The position numbers and the translations under genes were made by a program. From Flavobacteriales bacterium (GTDB lineage: Bacteria; Bacteroidota; Bacteroidia; Flavobacteriales; Flavobacteriaceae), in NCBI GenBank assembly GCA_024643405.1, contig JAHENA010000006.1, positions 1-64,000 on the forward strand: DNA of 64,000 bases. The letters run 5' to 3'. The stretch's first letter is position 1. Each line of letters opens with the position of its first letter. Shown here piece after piece: positions 8,337-17,438 of the stretch. The notes under the pieces are model-generated. The model was not told the origin of the DNA. It made no database searches and saw only the letters and a list, made by a program, of their open reading frames with translations.

Positions 8337-8888
8337 TTAACTTAAAGCAGCAATTAAATCAGCCTTCTTCATTGAAGAAATTCCTTCAATTCCTTTAGCT
8401 TTTGCCATTTCCTTTAATTCAGCAACTGTAAGTGTGCTTAAATCTTTAGTGGCCTTTGCCTTTGGTGCAACTGGTTTCACTTCTGCTTTTGGTGCAGCAG
8501 CCTCCACTTTTGGCTCTGCCTTTTTTGTTGCTTTAACAGGTGCCACTTTTTCAACTTTGGCAACTTTTTTAGCTCCCGAAGCAGCAATGCTTTCAATAAT
8601 GATTTCAGTTAAAGACTGACGGTGACCATTTTTTACACGGTATCCCTTACGTCTTTTCTTTTTGAAAACTATAACTTTGTCACCTTTTAGGTGCTTTAAG
8701 ACTTTTGCTCCTACTTGAGCTCCGTCTATAGCTGGGGCGCCTACAGTTACCTTGTCACCATCACCAATAAGAAGAACATTATCAAAAGCAACTTGCTTCC
8801 CTTCTTCTGTTTGTAAACGGTGAACAAAAACTTTCTGGTCTTTTACAACTTTAAATTGTTGCCCTGCTATCTCTACAATTGCGTACAT
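8337..8888 (-). CDS. rplU: 50S ribosomal protein L21 with C-terminal Lys/Ala linker and SAP/HeH-like domain
   Basis: Residues 1 to about 103 are a normal L21 (MYAIVEIAGQQFKVVKDQKV through KKRRKGYRVKNGHRQSLTEI), binding 23S rRNA domain I. The protein then continues to 183 residues, against about 103 for typical L21. A low-complexity linker rich in Lys, Ala, Pro and Val leads to a short helical module (LTVAELKEMAKAKGIEG followed by MKKADLIAAL) that looks like the HeH/SAP or Rho N-terminal type of nucleic-acid-binding domain. Such extensions occur in Bacteroidota. A near-consensus promoter precedes the gene. Confidence 0.95.
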   Translation of the reverse strand: MYAIVEIAGQQFKVVKDQKVFVHRLQTEEGKQVAFDNVLLIGDGDKVTVGAPAIDGAQVGAKVLKHLKGDKVIVFKKKRRKGYRVKNGHRQSLTEIIIESIAASGAKKVAKVEKVAPVKATKKAEPKVEAAAPKAEVKPVAPKAKATKDLSTLTVAELKEMAKAKGIEGISSMKKADLIAALS

Positions 8889-8928
8889 AGCGTAACGTTT
8901 TATTAATTAATTTATTTAAAAATGAGTG

Positions 8929-8959
8929 CAAATATACTGCTAATAAATTAATTTACAAA
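8929..8959 (-). promoter_or_regulatory. Bacteroidota-type promoter for rplU-rpmA
   Basis: On the minus strand the site reads TTTG, a 19-base spacer, then TATATTTG, an exact match to the Bacteroidota -33/-7 arrangement. It lies about 40 bases upstream of the rplU ATG. Confidence 0.75.
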
Positions 8960-8963
8960 CGTT

Positions 8964-9416
8964 TTATTTTTTTATAGAAATATTTCCACTGTTTTTAAAA
9001 AGCTGCATTACCGACAAGGTTCCAACTACAGTAGTTGCTAGACCCATAATTGCAACAATAAACGTTACCAATCCATCATTAATATCAAAATTTCCCTTAA
9101 ATGATTTGAGCAATTCAGGCAAGAAATCTTGATTTACTTCTGTTGAATAGATTAAAAAGAATAGGGTAAAAATAATAGTAGCAGTGACCCCGGTAACAAG
9201 TCCTGTTATAAAACCACTAGTATAATTAAACAACTCTGCTTTTTCCAATTTAAAAACACGTATCGATTCATAAATACCCAATGTAGTGATACCGGCATTT
9301 AGAAAACTATAAACTGGATTTATATGATTATCAAATAAAGCCAGAACTAAAAAATAAGCAATTAAAACAGCACCTGTTACAAGGCCAAATCTTATGGGAA
9401 GGATTATTTTATTCAT
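8964..9416 (-). CDS. DUF4199 domain membrane protein
   Basis: This is an integral membrane protein of 150 residues with four predicted hydrophobic helices (near residues 8-26, 37-52, 67-90 and 112-137). The pattern of two N-terminal helices, an ESIRVFK loop, a Gly-rich FITGLVTGVTAT helix and a final helix fits DUF4199, a family of unknown function common in Bacteroidota. It is a single gene between rplU and the divergent M16 pair. The 235-base gap on its upstream side is AT-rich and shows no clear element. Confidence 0.75.
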   Translation of the reverse strand: MNKIILPIRFGLVTGAVLIAYFLVLALFDNHINPVYSFLNAGITTLGIYESIRVFKLEKAELFNYTSGFITGLVTGVTATIIFTLFFLIYSTEVNQDFLPELLKSFKGNFDINDGLVTFIVAIMGLATTVVGTLSVMQLFKNSGNISIKK

Positions 9417-9651
9417 AATTATATATTTCTATTAAATATCGTGAAAAAATAAAGCTTTTTTAATTTTTATAAAGTTTTTTTATTGATCCCATTGCTGTGC
9501 TTGGTTTCTTAGCCAAAATTTTATTTAAAAAAAATGTTAAAATTAAGCCACACAATGTTTGTAGGATTTTTATTTATTATTTTTAATGTTTATATCTAAA
9601 AAGCGTATAAATTAACTTTCAACCATTTATTATTAATTAAAAAAAAGTAAA

Positions 9652-10971
9652 ATGAAAAGAAGCTTATTAAGTCTGGCTCTTTTGCTGTTTTTAGTTCATT
9701 CAGCATTAGCACAGAAAGTGAATTTTGAAGAATTTGATTTAGATAACGGATTACATGTTATCTTACATCAAGACAATACGGCCCCAGTTGTTATTACTTC
9801 TGTGATGTATGATGTTGGAGGAAAAGATGGAGATAGAGAACGTACAGGTTTTGCCCACTTTTTTGAACATTTATTATTTGAAGGTTCAGAGAATATCGGC
9901 CGTGGGGAGTTTATGAAAATTATTCCTGCCAATGGAGGAACGTTTAACGCAAACACCTCTCAAGACAGAACTTACTATTACGAAATTTTTCCTTCTAATA
10001 AAATAGAATTAGGCTTATGGTTAGAATCTGAGCGAATGTTACACCCGGTTATCGATCAAGTAGGTGTAGATACTCAAAATGAGGTTGTCAAGGAAGAAAG
10101 ACGCCAAAGCTATGATAACAGACCATATGGACAAATTTTAAGTGCTATTGGAGAAAATCTTTTTAAAGTACACCCATATAAGGATGAAAATATTGGCAAG
10201 ATGGAGCACTTAGATGCTGCCACATTAGAAGAATTTAACGCTTATTTTAATACCTATTACGTGCCAAATAATGCTGTATTAATTGTTGCAGGTGATATTG
10301 ATAAGGAAAAAACTAAAACATTAGTAAAAGAATATTTTAGTGAAGTAAAACGTGGACCGGATGTGGTTCGCAATTTCCCAAAAGAGGAACCCATCAACGA
10401 AACTATTAAAGCCGATAAATACGACAAAAATATTCAAATACCTGCCATTATCGCTGCTTATAGATTGCCAGGACAAGCTACAAGAGATGCTTACGTTTTG
10501 GATATGATTTCTACATATTTAAGTGATGGAAAAAGCTCTATATTATATAAAAAACTAATTGATGAGCAAAAGCAGGCTTTAGGAGTTCAAGCAGTAAACT
10601 TAGGGCAAGTAGATTATAATATTTTCGCCTTATTTGCCTTACCATTAGGTGATGTTCCTTTAGATACTTTACTCGGAGAAATTGATGAAGAAATATTAAA
10701 AATGCAAAACGATTTAATTTCTGAACGCGATTACCAAAAACTGCTTAACCAATTCGAAAATCAGTTTGTAAATTCTAATTCTAGTGTAGCTGGCATTGCG
10801 AGTTCTTTAGCAACCTACTATCTGTTATATGGAGATGTAAATTTAATAAACACACAATTAGATTTATACAGATCTATTACAAGAGAGGAGATTAAAGAGG
10901 TAGCTAAAAAATATTTAAGCCCTAATCAACGAGTAGAGATTCAGTATTTACCTAAAAAAGATGAACAATAA
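9652..10971 (+). CDS. M16 family zinc peptidase, catalytic subunit
   Basis: This exported insulinase/pitrilysin-family metallopeptidase has 439 residues. A signal peptide (MKRSLLSLALLLFLVHSALA) directs it to the envelope. The inverted zinc motif HFFEH lies at residues 69-73, and the distal acidic ligand sits in the NEVVKEERRQSYDN segment. Two M16 domains are visible, and the C-terminal one lacks the Arg-Tyr substrate motif. The next gene supplies a partner with the complementary features, so the two likely form a heterodimer. The stop overlaps the next start by 11 bases. Confidence 0.92.
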   Translation: MKRSLLSLALLLFLVHSALAQKVNFEEFDLDNGLHVILHQDNTAPVVITSVMYDVGGKDGDRERTGFAHFFEHLLFEGSENIGRGEFMKIIPANGGTFNANTSQDRTYYYEIFPSNKIELGLWLESERMLHPVIDQVGVDTQNEVVKEERRQSYDNRPYGQILSAIGENLFKVHPYKDENIGKMEHLDAATLEEFNAYFNTYYVPNNAVLIVAGDIDKEKTKTLVKEYFSEVKRGPDVVRNFPKEEPINETIKADKYDKNIQIPAIIAAYRLPGQATRDAYVLDMISTYLSDGKSSILYKKLIDEQKQALGVQAVNLGQVDYNIFALFALPLGDVPLDTLLGEIDEEILKMQNDLISERDYQKLLNQFENQFVNSNSSVAGIASSLATYYLLYGDVNLINTQLDLYRSITREEIKEVAKKYLSPNQRVEIQYLPKKDEQ

Positions 10972-13057
10972 GATGAAGACATTAAAATTAAAAATATCGA
11001 CCTTTATAAGTGTTGCATTATTAACTTTAGGTGTAAACGCACAAATAGACAGGTCACAAATGCCTGCGCCAGGACCAGAACCTAAAATTTCATTGGAAAA
11101 ACCGGATGAATTTCAGTTAAAAAACGGAATTACGGTGATGGTTGTTGAAAACAACAAACTTCCTAGAGTCTCATATCAGTTAAGCATAGAGAACAAACCA
11201 GTTGTTGAAGGTGAAAAAGCTGGAGTATTAGATTTATTGTCTGCAATGTTAGGAAATGGAACAAAAAATATTTCTAAAGATGCCTTTAATGAAGAAGTTG
11301 ATTTTCTTGGCGCTACTATAAACTTTAGCTCTAGTGGTGGTTTTGCAAGCTCATTGTCTAAATATTCTAATCGTATAATAGAATTAATGGCTGATGCTAC
11401 AATCAATCCTTTACTAACAAAAGAGGAGTTTGACAAAGAAAAAGAGAAATTGTTAGAAGGTTTAAAGGCAGACGAAAAAAGTGTTGACGCAGCTGCAGGT
11501 CGTGTAGTTAGCGCCCTGGCTTACGGTAAAAACCATGCTTATGGGGAGTTTGTTACTAAAGAAACTGTAAATAACGTTACGTTTCAAGATGTTTTAAATT
11601 TTTATAAGATGCGCTTTGCGCCTAACAATGCCTATATCGTTGTTGTTGGTGATATTAATACTAAAACTGTCAAGAATCAGATTAAAAAATACTTTGGTAA
11701 ATGGCAAAAATCAGATTTACAAGATTTACCTGCTCCAGTATTACCTGCAAATGTAGCAACTACCGAGATTAACTTTGTTGATATGCCAAATGCGGTACAA
11801 TCAAATATTTCTGTAACTAATAATGTAGACTTAAAACAGAACGAAAGTGATTATTTTGCGGCGTTAATGGCAAATAATATCCTTGGTGGTGGTGGTGAAG
11901 GCTACTTATTTAAAAACTTACGAGAAGACAAGGGTTATACCTATGGCGCCTATTCCAGTTTAGGGGCTGACCGATATGGTGTATCTCGTTTTAATGCCAG
12001 TGCAAAAGTACGTAATGCAGTAACAGATAGTGCCGTTGTTGAATTCTTAAAAGAGATAAAACGTATTAGAACTGAACCTGTAAATCCTCAGACTTTAAAA
12101 GATGCTAAAGCCAAATATATTGGTAATTTTGTAATGGCTTTAGAGCGCCCACAGACCATAGCCAATTATGCGCTAAATATCAAGCTCAATAATTTACCAG
12201 AAGATTTTTATACTAATTATTTAGAGAACATCAATAAAGTATCTGTAGAAGATGTACAGCGTGTCGCTAATAAGTATTTTAAATTAGAAAATGCAAGAGT
12301 AGTTATTGTAGGTAAAGGAAGTGATGTTTTAGATAATCTTGAAAAAACAGGAATTCCCATTAAATATTACGATAAATATGCTAACCCCACTGAAAAACCA
12401 GAGTTCTCCAAACCAATTCCAGCAGGTGTTACGTCCCAAACCGTTATTGAAAATTATTTAAATGCCATTGGTGGAAAAGAAAAAGCAATGTCTGTAAAAT
12501 CAACATTAACTAAAGCTACTATTAGTGGTTTAGCTCCTTTTCCTCTTAACGCAGAGTTAAAGGGGATGGTGCCAAATAAAGAGTCCATGGAATTAAGTGC
12601 TGAAGGCATGGGTGTTTTAATGAAGCAAAAATGGAATGGTGAAACGGGTTATGCTGAACAACAAGGTCAAAAACGAGAAATGACTGCTGAAGAAATTGCC
12701 CAAAAGATAGATGAAAAATCTATTTTTCCAGAATTATATTATGATCCTTCTAATGTAAGCTTAGAAAGCTTGACCACAATAGATGGAGAAGATGTTTATA
12801 AAATAAAAGTGACGAAAGGTGAAAAAGTATCTTACAGGTTTTATAATATGAAAACAGGATTATTAACTCGTTCCGAAAGCACTAACAAAGCGGCCGGTCA
12901 AGAAGTTACTTCTATTGTAGATTATGGAAGTTATACTGATGTTGAAGGCATACAATTCCCGTATTCCATGAAAGTAACTGCTGGTCCACAAGTGATTCCA
13001 TTTGTTATTAGTAGTATTGAAGTAAATAACGGTGTAACAGATGCCGATTTTGAATAA
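10961..13057 (+). CDS. M16 family non-catalytic subunit with C-terminal extension
   Basis: This 698-residue exported protein is the partner of the preceding zinc peptidase. The region aligned with the zinc site reads GVLDLLSAMLGNGT and has no HxxEH, so it is catalytically dead. It does carry the Arg-Tyr motif region (LREDKGYTYGAYSSLGADRYG) that M16 inactive subunits use to bind substrate. After the two M16 domains (to about residue 450) come roughly 220 further residues beginning near QTVIENYLNAIGG, resembling LolA-like or outer-membrane lipoprotein-sorting beta domains. A second ATG at 10973 is an equally good start. A terminator follows. Confidence 0.88.
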   Translation: MNNKMKTLKLKISTFISVALLTLGVNAQIDRSQMPAPGPEPKISLEKPDEFQLKNGITVMVVENNKLPRVSYQLSIENKPVVEGEKAGVLDLLSAMLGNGTKNISKDAFNEEVDFLGATINFSSSGGFASSLSKYSNRIIELMADATINPLLTKEEFDKEKEKLLEGLKADEKSVDAAAGRVVSALAYGKNHAYGEFVTKETVNNVTFQDVLNFYKMRFAPNNAYIVVVGDINTKTVKNQIKKYFGKWQKSDLQDLPAPVLPANVATTEINFVDMPNAVQSNISVTNNVDLKQNESDYFAALMANNILGGGGEGYLFKNLREDKGYTYGAYSSLGADRYGVSRFNASAKVRNAVTDSAVVEFLKEIKRIRTEPVNPQTLKDAKAKYIGNFVMALERPQTIANYALNIKLNNLPEDFYTNYLENINKVSVEDVQRVANKYFKLENARVVIVGKGSDVLDNLEKTGIPIKYYDKYANPTEKPEFSKPIPAGVTSQTVIENYLNAIGGKEKAMSVKSTLTKATISGLAPFPLNAELKGMVPNKESMELSAEGMGVLMKQKWNGETGYAEQQGQKREMTAEEIAQKIDEKSIFPELYYDPSNVSLESLTTIDGEDVYKIKVTKGEKVSYRFYNMKTGLLTRSESTNKAAGQEVTSIVDYGSYTDVEGIQFPYSMKVTAGPQVIPFVISSIEVNNGVTDADFE

Positions 13058-13074
13058 CTTTTAAAAAAAGTGAT

Positions 13075-13111
13075 AAAAAAACTCGAGGTTTTATAGCTTC
13101 GAGTTTTTTTA
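13075..13111 (+). terminator. Intrinsic terminator of the M16 gene pair
   Basis: ACTCGAGG and CTTCGAGT form a short stem with one mismatch near the loop, followed by seven T residues, 20 bases after the stop codon. Confidence 0.7.
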
Positions 13112-13239
13112 TCACTCATTTTACCGTTTCATTTCAAATCAAATTAATTATTTCTTTAATTAAAGGGATTGTCCCCTTAATCTAATCATTATTGCATCAT
13201 AAATCCTTTGTTAAAAAATGATTAAACCGCAATATTTTG

Positions 13240-13247
13240 TAATTTTG
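13240..13247 (+). promoter_or_regulatory. Predicted -7 promoter box for the HMA lipoprotein gene
   Basis: TAATTTTG matches TAnnTTTG and lies 28 bases before the ATG at 13275. The nearest upstream TTTG is about 29 bases away, longer than usual, so the -33 element is uncertain. Confidence 0.4.
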
Positions 13248-13274
13248 TAATTAATTTTTTAATACTTATAAATA

Positions 13275-13838
13275 ATGAATATCATTAAAAAAGCCCTAGT
13301 GGTTTTGGTTTTAGCCTTAATTTCATTTAGCTGTAAAAATGAAACTAAGCCTGAAGTTAAAACTGTTGAAACTGAAAATGCTTCACAAACTACAAAAGAA
13401 GTTGACCCTAATGCTACTTATGCCAAAGCTGAATTTACCATTGAAGGAATGACCTGTGCTATTGGCTGTGCAAAAACTATTGAAAAGAAAATTGCTGGAA
13501 TGGATGGCGTAAAATCAGCAACTGTTGATTTTGACCGAAAATTAGCAATGGTTGAATATAATGACGCTAAAGTGTCTCCTGCATCTCTTGAAGAAACAGT
13601 GACGAAAGTTGCTGATGTTTATAAAGTAAGTGACATGAAAACAGTTGATGCTTTTACAACTGTTCAGAAAGAATGTTCTCCAAAATGCAAACCAGACTGT
13701 ACTAAAAAAGATTGTGAAGATTGTAAAGCAAAAGCAGAGGCATGTAAGGCTAACTGCGCTAATAAAACTGAGGCAGAAAAAATGGCTTGCGCAAAAGATT
13801 GTCAAAAGCCTTGTTGTGCAAATAAATCTAAAGCATAA
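13275..13838 (+). CDS. Heavy-metal-associated (HMA) domain lipoprotein with Cys-rich tail
   Basis: This is a predicted lipoprotein (signal ending ISFSC) of 187 residues. An HMA fold spans about residues 50-120, with the metal loop GMTCAIGCAKTIEKK. The two Cys are separated by three residues rather than the canonical two, a form common in Bacteroidota. After the domain comes a tail of about 55 residues holding 11 cysteines in CxxxC, CxxxxC and CC patterns (KCKPDC, DCEDCK, KPCCANK), much like a metallothionein. It probably binds copper or zinc in the periplasm or at the membrane. It stands alone, with no P-type ATPase beside it. Confidence 0.85.
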   Translation: MNIIKKALVVLVLALISFSCKNETKPEVKTVETENASQTTKEVDPNATYAKAEFTIEGMTCAIGCAKTIEKKIAGMDGVKSATVDFDRKLAMVEYNDAKVSPASLEETVTKVADVYKVSDMKTVDAFTTVQKECSPKCKPDCTKKDCEDCKAKAEACKANCANKTEAEKMACAKDCQKPCCANKSKA

Positions 13839-13857
13839 TATTACTATGACTTTTAAT

Positions 13858-13890
13858 AAAAAAGCTTCTCATAATGAGAGGCTTTTTTTT
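13858..13890. terminator. Bidirectional terminator between the HMA gene and gldD
   Basis: AAGCTTCTC and GAGAGGCTT pair (one G-U) around a five-base loop, with A-rich and T-rich flanks, and separate two convergent genes. Confidence 0.75.
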
Positions 13891-14473
13891 ATTTCCACTT
13901 AACCGTTTCCATGATACGCTTGATGTCTTTCTCTAAATATTTTGCCGCCGGAAGGATAGAATCATAATTAGGCTTCGCATAAAAATATAAGGAGCCTGTT
14001 AAAAAATGTTCAGTACTATCTGTAACATAAAATTGTGATTGTGAAGCTGCGTTTCCACCAACCTCATAAAACATCCCGTACACTCTATTGAGCTTATTTA
14101 TATACTCCTTTTCCTTTATTTCATCAGCTTTTGCCGTATGCTTTTGAGTGAAATTTTGAGCATCTCTCAGAAAATCAATTAAATTTTTTTGATTATTATT
14201 GATTGATTTATAAGTTAAATAAATAGTTCCTTTTAATGTTGGATATTCTATATTTATAGCATAACTCTCTGTAGTGCTAGTGATTTTTTTTGATGAAATT
14301 TTATTGGCTAATGTATTAGACTCAAAAGAAAAAGGAACTCCATCAACGCTGGTATTAATGTAATTCGCTGCAGGATATTCTAAGCGTAAATAACCCTTTG
14401 GTTTAGGAACTACTTCATTATTGCAGGCGAAGCAAAAAAGGAAAATTATACTTAAATAAAAAAACTGTTTCAT
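13889..14473 (-). CDS. gldD: Gliding motility lipoprotein GldD
   Basis: GldD is a lipoprotein needed for flavobacterial gliding and T9SS function. The 194-residue protein has a lipoprotein signal (FLFCFACNNE) and the family stretch PKPKGYLRLEYP just after it, then YEVGGNAASQSQFYVTDST and FLTGSLYFYA. It follows gldE with a four-base ATGA overlap, and the order mutY-ssb-gldE-gldD matches that known in Flavobacterium johnsoniae. That context makes the assignment firm. Confidence 0.95.
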   Translation of the reverse strand: MKQFFYLSIIFLFCFACNNEVVPKPKGYLRLEYPAANYINTSVDGVPFSFESNTLANKISSKKITSTTESYAINIEYPTLKGTIYLTYKSINNNQKNLIDFLRDAQNFTQKHTAKADEIKEKEYINKLNRVYGMFYEVGGNAASQSQFYVTDSTEHFLTGSLYFYAKPNYDSILPAAKYLEKDIKRIMETVKWK

Positions 14474-15777
14474 TCTGTTTTGGTGAATTTTACAAACTTA
14501 ATCCGCTTTTTGTCTAAAGCTTCAATAGTAAAAACATAGGTTTTAAAATTTATTTTACTATTCAATTTTGGGAAATTCCTCGAAATCTCTAGAACAAAAC
14601 CTGCAACCGTTTCTGCTTCTCCTTTGTTCTCTTCAAAAGCAATTTCATCCTCAACTTTGATTATTTTATAAAAATCCTTCAGGGCAGTTTTTCCTTCAAA
14701 CACAAAATTATGATCATCTAATTTTGAGTATTTCAAATCTTCATCATCAAACTCATCACTTATATCCCCGACAATTTCTTCAATAATATCTTCTAAAGAT
14801 ATCAACCCAGAAGTACCACCATACTCATCAACTACAACGGCAAGATGTACTTTTTTCTCTTGAAATTCAGCCATTAAATCATCCAGCTTTTTATTTTCAG
14901 GAACGAAAAAAGGCTCGCGCAATAAGGTTGTCCAATCAAATTGTTTTCTGTCGATATATGGTAATAAATCCTTCACATATAGTATTCCTTCAATTTTATC
15001 AATATTCTCTCTATAAACAGGAATTCGGGAATATCCGTTTTCAACGATTTCTTCCATTATTTCAGTATATTTTTGATCAACACTTAGCGCAAAAATATCA
15101 ATACGTGGACGCATCACCTGTTTGGTATCAGTGTTCCCAAAAGACACAATTCCTTCTAGTATTTTCTGTTCTTCTCTGGTAGTATCATGCTCACTTGTAA
15201 GAGACAATGCCTGTGATAATTGGTCAACACTTAAATTAGATTTTTGCTTCCCTAGTTTATTATGAATAGCGATTGTTATACTGCGCATTGGCATGCTTAA
15301 TGGTGATAATAGAAAATCTAAAACTTTTAATGGATATGCCATAAATGTTGCAAACTTCACTTTATTCCTACTGGCATATATTTTTGGTAAAATTTCACCA
15401 AATAATAAAATTAAAAAAGTAACAATAACAACCTCAACAATAAACCTAAGTATTGGAGATTTCATCCCTTCAAAAAGAGTTTCACCTAAATAAGCGAACA
15501 AAATAACAATACCTATGTTAATGAAATTATTTGCAACTAATACGGTTGCTAACAATTTTTTGGGACGCTCTAAAAGTTTTGCAATAATTTGTATTCGTTT
15601 AGATTTTTGCTCTAAACCTTCTTCTATATCAGTTCTGGTAAGCGAGAATAAAGCGACTTCAGCGCCCGATATAAGTGCTGAAAAAAACAACAATAAAAAC
15701 AAAAGCACAAAGCCTGTAACAATTGATGGGTCAATTGCTATAAATAATGCTTTAAAACTCGGGGGACCAGGATCCAA
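14470..15777 (-). CDS. gldE: Gliding motility-associated protein GldE (CorC/HlyC-type CBS membrane protein)
   Basis: This is an inner-membrane protein of 435 residues. The DUF21 transmembrane region covers about residues 20-150, two CBS domains lie around 205-330 (KQVMRPRIDIFAL, DEYGGTSGLISLEDIIEEIVGD), and a C-terminal CorC/HlyC domain ends the protein. The architecture is that of CorC-type magnesium/cobalt efflux proteins. GldE is the gliding-linked paralogue and can stabilise GldD. The start appears to be TTG at 15777 (LDPGPPSFK), because an in-frame TGA lies only two codons upstream. It sits between ssb and gldD. Confidence 0.93.
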   Translation of the reverse strand: MDPGPPSFKALFIAIDPSIVTGFVLLFLLLFFSALISGAEVALFSLTRTDIEEGLEQKSKRIQIIAKLLERPKKLLATVLVANNFINIGIVILFAYLGETLFEGMKSPILRFIVEVVIVTFLILLFGEILPKIYASRNKVKFATFMAYPLKVLDFLLSPLSMPMRSITIAIHNKLGKQKSNLSVDQLSQALSLTSEHDTTREEQKILEGIVSFGNTDTKQVMRPRIDIFALSVDQKYTEIMEEIVENGYSRIPVYRENIDKIEGILYVKDLLPYIDRKQFDWTTLLREPFFVPENKKLDDLMAEFQEKKVHLAVVVDEYGGTSGLISLEDIIEEIVGDISDEFDDEDLKYSKLDDHNFVFEGKTALKDFYKIIKVEDEIAFEENKGEAETVAGFVLEISRNFPKLNSKINFKTYVFTIEALDKKRIKFVKFTKTE

Positions 15778-15800
15778 ATATCACAATATTAGTTAAACAA

Positions 15801-16247
15801 TCAGAACGGAAGGTCATCATCCTCTTCTCCAATAGGCTCATTAGCCATTTGTTGATTATCAATTGATTTTTTGGGCTCCATCTTATTAGAGGCTTGCCCT
15901 TCACTTTCCTTTTTAGTAGTCAAAAAGGTAAAATCAGTACATTGAATTTCAGTGGAATAACGTTCATTACCACTATCATCCTGCCACTTTCTAGTTTTTA
16001 ATCTACCTTCAACATAAATTCTATCGCCTTTGCTCAAGTATTTTTCGCAAATTTCTGCGGCCTTGTTTCTAACCACTATATTATGCCACTCCGTATTTGT
16101 TACGCGCTCATTGGTTTGCTTACTCACATACGTTTCATTTGTAGCCAAGGGAAACCTTCCAACACAACCGCCGCCTTCAAAATAATGCATTTTTACTTCG
16201 TCCCCTAAATGGCCTATTAGCATTACTTTATTTAATGTACCAGACAT
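15801..16247 (-). CDS. ssb: Single-stranded DNA-binding protein
   Basis: SSB coats single-stranded DNA during replication and repair. The 148 residues start with MSGTLNKVMLIGHLGDEVKM, contain the OB-fold WHNIVVRNKAAEICEKYLSKG and the YVEGRLKTRKWQD strand. They end in the acidic tip EEDDDLPF that recruits partner proteins. The gene lies 23 bases before gldE and about 90 bases after mutY. The glycine-rich linker is short. Confidence 0.96.
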   Translation of the reverse strand: MSGTLNKVMLIGHLGDEVKMHYFEGGGCVGRFPLATNETYVSKQTNERVTNTEWHNIVVRNKAAEICEKYLSKGDRIYVEGRLKTRKWQDDSGNERYSTEIQCTDFTFLTTKKESEGQASNKMEPKKSIDNQQMANEPIGEEDDDLPF

Positions 16248-16269
16248 AATTTTTTAAGTATTTAAAAAG

Positions 16270-16277
16270 CAAAATTA
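16270..16277 (-). promoter_or_regulatory. Predicted -7 promoter box for ssb-gldE-gldD
   Basis: On the minus strand TAATTTTG matches TAnnTTTG, about 23 bases upstream of the ssb ATG. No convincing -33 element was found. Confidence 0.4.
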
Positions 16278-16336
16278 ACCATTTACTGCGCATTTTTTTA
16301 AAAATAATAAAAAAATGTCATTTACGTACCAATCCT

Positions 16337-17377
16337 TTAAAAATTAAAATCATCAATAAAATTGCTTATTAAAATAGGCACAGGATAATTATGGATATCA
16401 TTAACGGAAATACTTTCCTTATTAATTTCATCAACATAAACAATCCAAAATTTGGTATATAAATGTTGGTGTGATAATTTATGAATGATAACTTTTTCAT
16501 TATATAAAATAACTTCAAAGTGATTATCTTCAAAAAATTTATTTTCCTTCAACTCAACCTCTATATCTTTTTGGATTAATTCCTTTTTATTTTCTATTAA
16601 AGGAAATTGATATAGGTTTTGCCATATCCCTTTTCCTTTTCGCACCTCTAAAATGGTTTTTTGGTCCTTTGATAGAATAACTAAGAAATTGAAATGTTTC
16701 TTTGATACCTTATTAAGTTTATTTTTTACCGGTAATTGATGAATAATTTTCCTATCAAATGCCACGCATCTTGTTTGAAAAGGACAACTTTCACAAAAAG
16801 GATTTTGCGGTTTGCAGTGCACAGAGCCAAACTCCATGATGGCCTGATTATAATCTGCCGGATTCTTAGTATCAATTAATTCTTGTGCGAGCAGTTTAAA
16901 TTCTTTAATTCCTTTGGTAGTATTAATTGGCGTGTCTATTCCAAAATACCTCGATAGCACTCTATAGACATTACCATCCACAACAGCTGACGATTCATTA
17001 TAACAAATAGAGGCGATGGCACTTGCTGTGTAATCACCTACTCCTTTCAGTTTTAGTAAATCTTTATAATTGTTAGGGAACTGTCCGTTTAAGTCTTCTG
17101 CAATATATTTTGCAGTAACATGCAAATTTCTCGCTCTTGAGTAATAGCCCAATCCCTGCCATAATTTTAGAACTTTACTTTCTTCCGCATTTGCCAGGTC
17201 ATAGATTGTAGGGAATTCTTCAATAAAAGACATGTAATAAGGCAGCCCTTGGTTCACCTGAGTTTGTTGTAATATAATTTCTGAAAGCCAAATAAAATAT
17301 GGGTTATTGGTTTGTCTCCAAGGAAGCTCTCTCTTATTATTTGAATACCAGTGATTTAATATTTTTGAAAATATCAT
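16337..17377 (-). CDS. mutY: A/G-specific adenine glycosylase
   Basis: MutY removes adenine mispaired with 8-oxoguanine. The 346-residue protein has the catalytic-Glu segment SEIILQQTQVNQG, the helix-hairpin-helix LKGVGDYTASAIASI with the nearby catalytic Asp in AVVDGNVYRVLSRY, and the iron-sulfur loop with spacing C-x6-C-x2-C-x5-C (CKPQNPFCESCPFQTRC). The C-terminal NUDIX-like domain follows from about residue 225. The cluster it needs is assembled by the suf genes elsewhere in this window. Confidence 0.96.
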   Translation of the reverse strand: MIFSKILNHWYSNNKRELPWRQTNNPYFIWLSEIILQQTQVNQGLPYYMSFIEEFPTIYDLANAEESKVLKLWQGLGYYSRARNLHVTAKYIAEDLNGQFPNNYKDLLKLKGVGDYTASAIASICYNESSAVVDGNVYRVLSRYFGIDTPINTTKGIKEFKLLAQELIDTKNPADYNQAIMEFGSVHCKPQNPFCESCPFQTRCVAFDRKIIHQLPVKNKLNKVSKKHFNFLVILSKDQKTILEVRKGKGIWQNLYQFPLIENKKELIQKDIEVELKENKFFEDNHFEVILYNEKVIIHKLSHQHLYTKFWIVYVDEINKESISVNDIHNYPVPILISNFIDDFNF

Positions 17378-17438
17378 TATTGAATTTATGGGAAGGGCAA
17401 AAATAAACGTTTATAATCTTAAATTTTAATGAATTAGG

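Noticed and set aside
13645-13902. An 85-residue Lys-rich frame overlapping the Cys-rich lipoprotein tail
   Set aside because: It is another frame of the Cys/Lys-rich coding sequence, without its own start signals.
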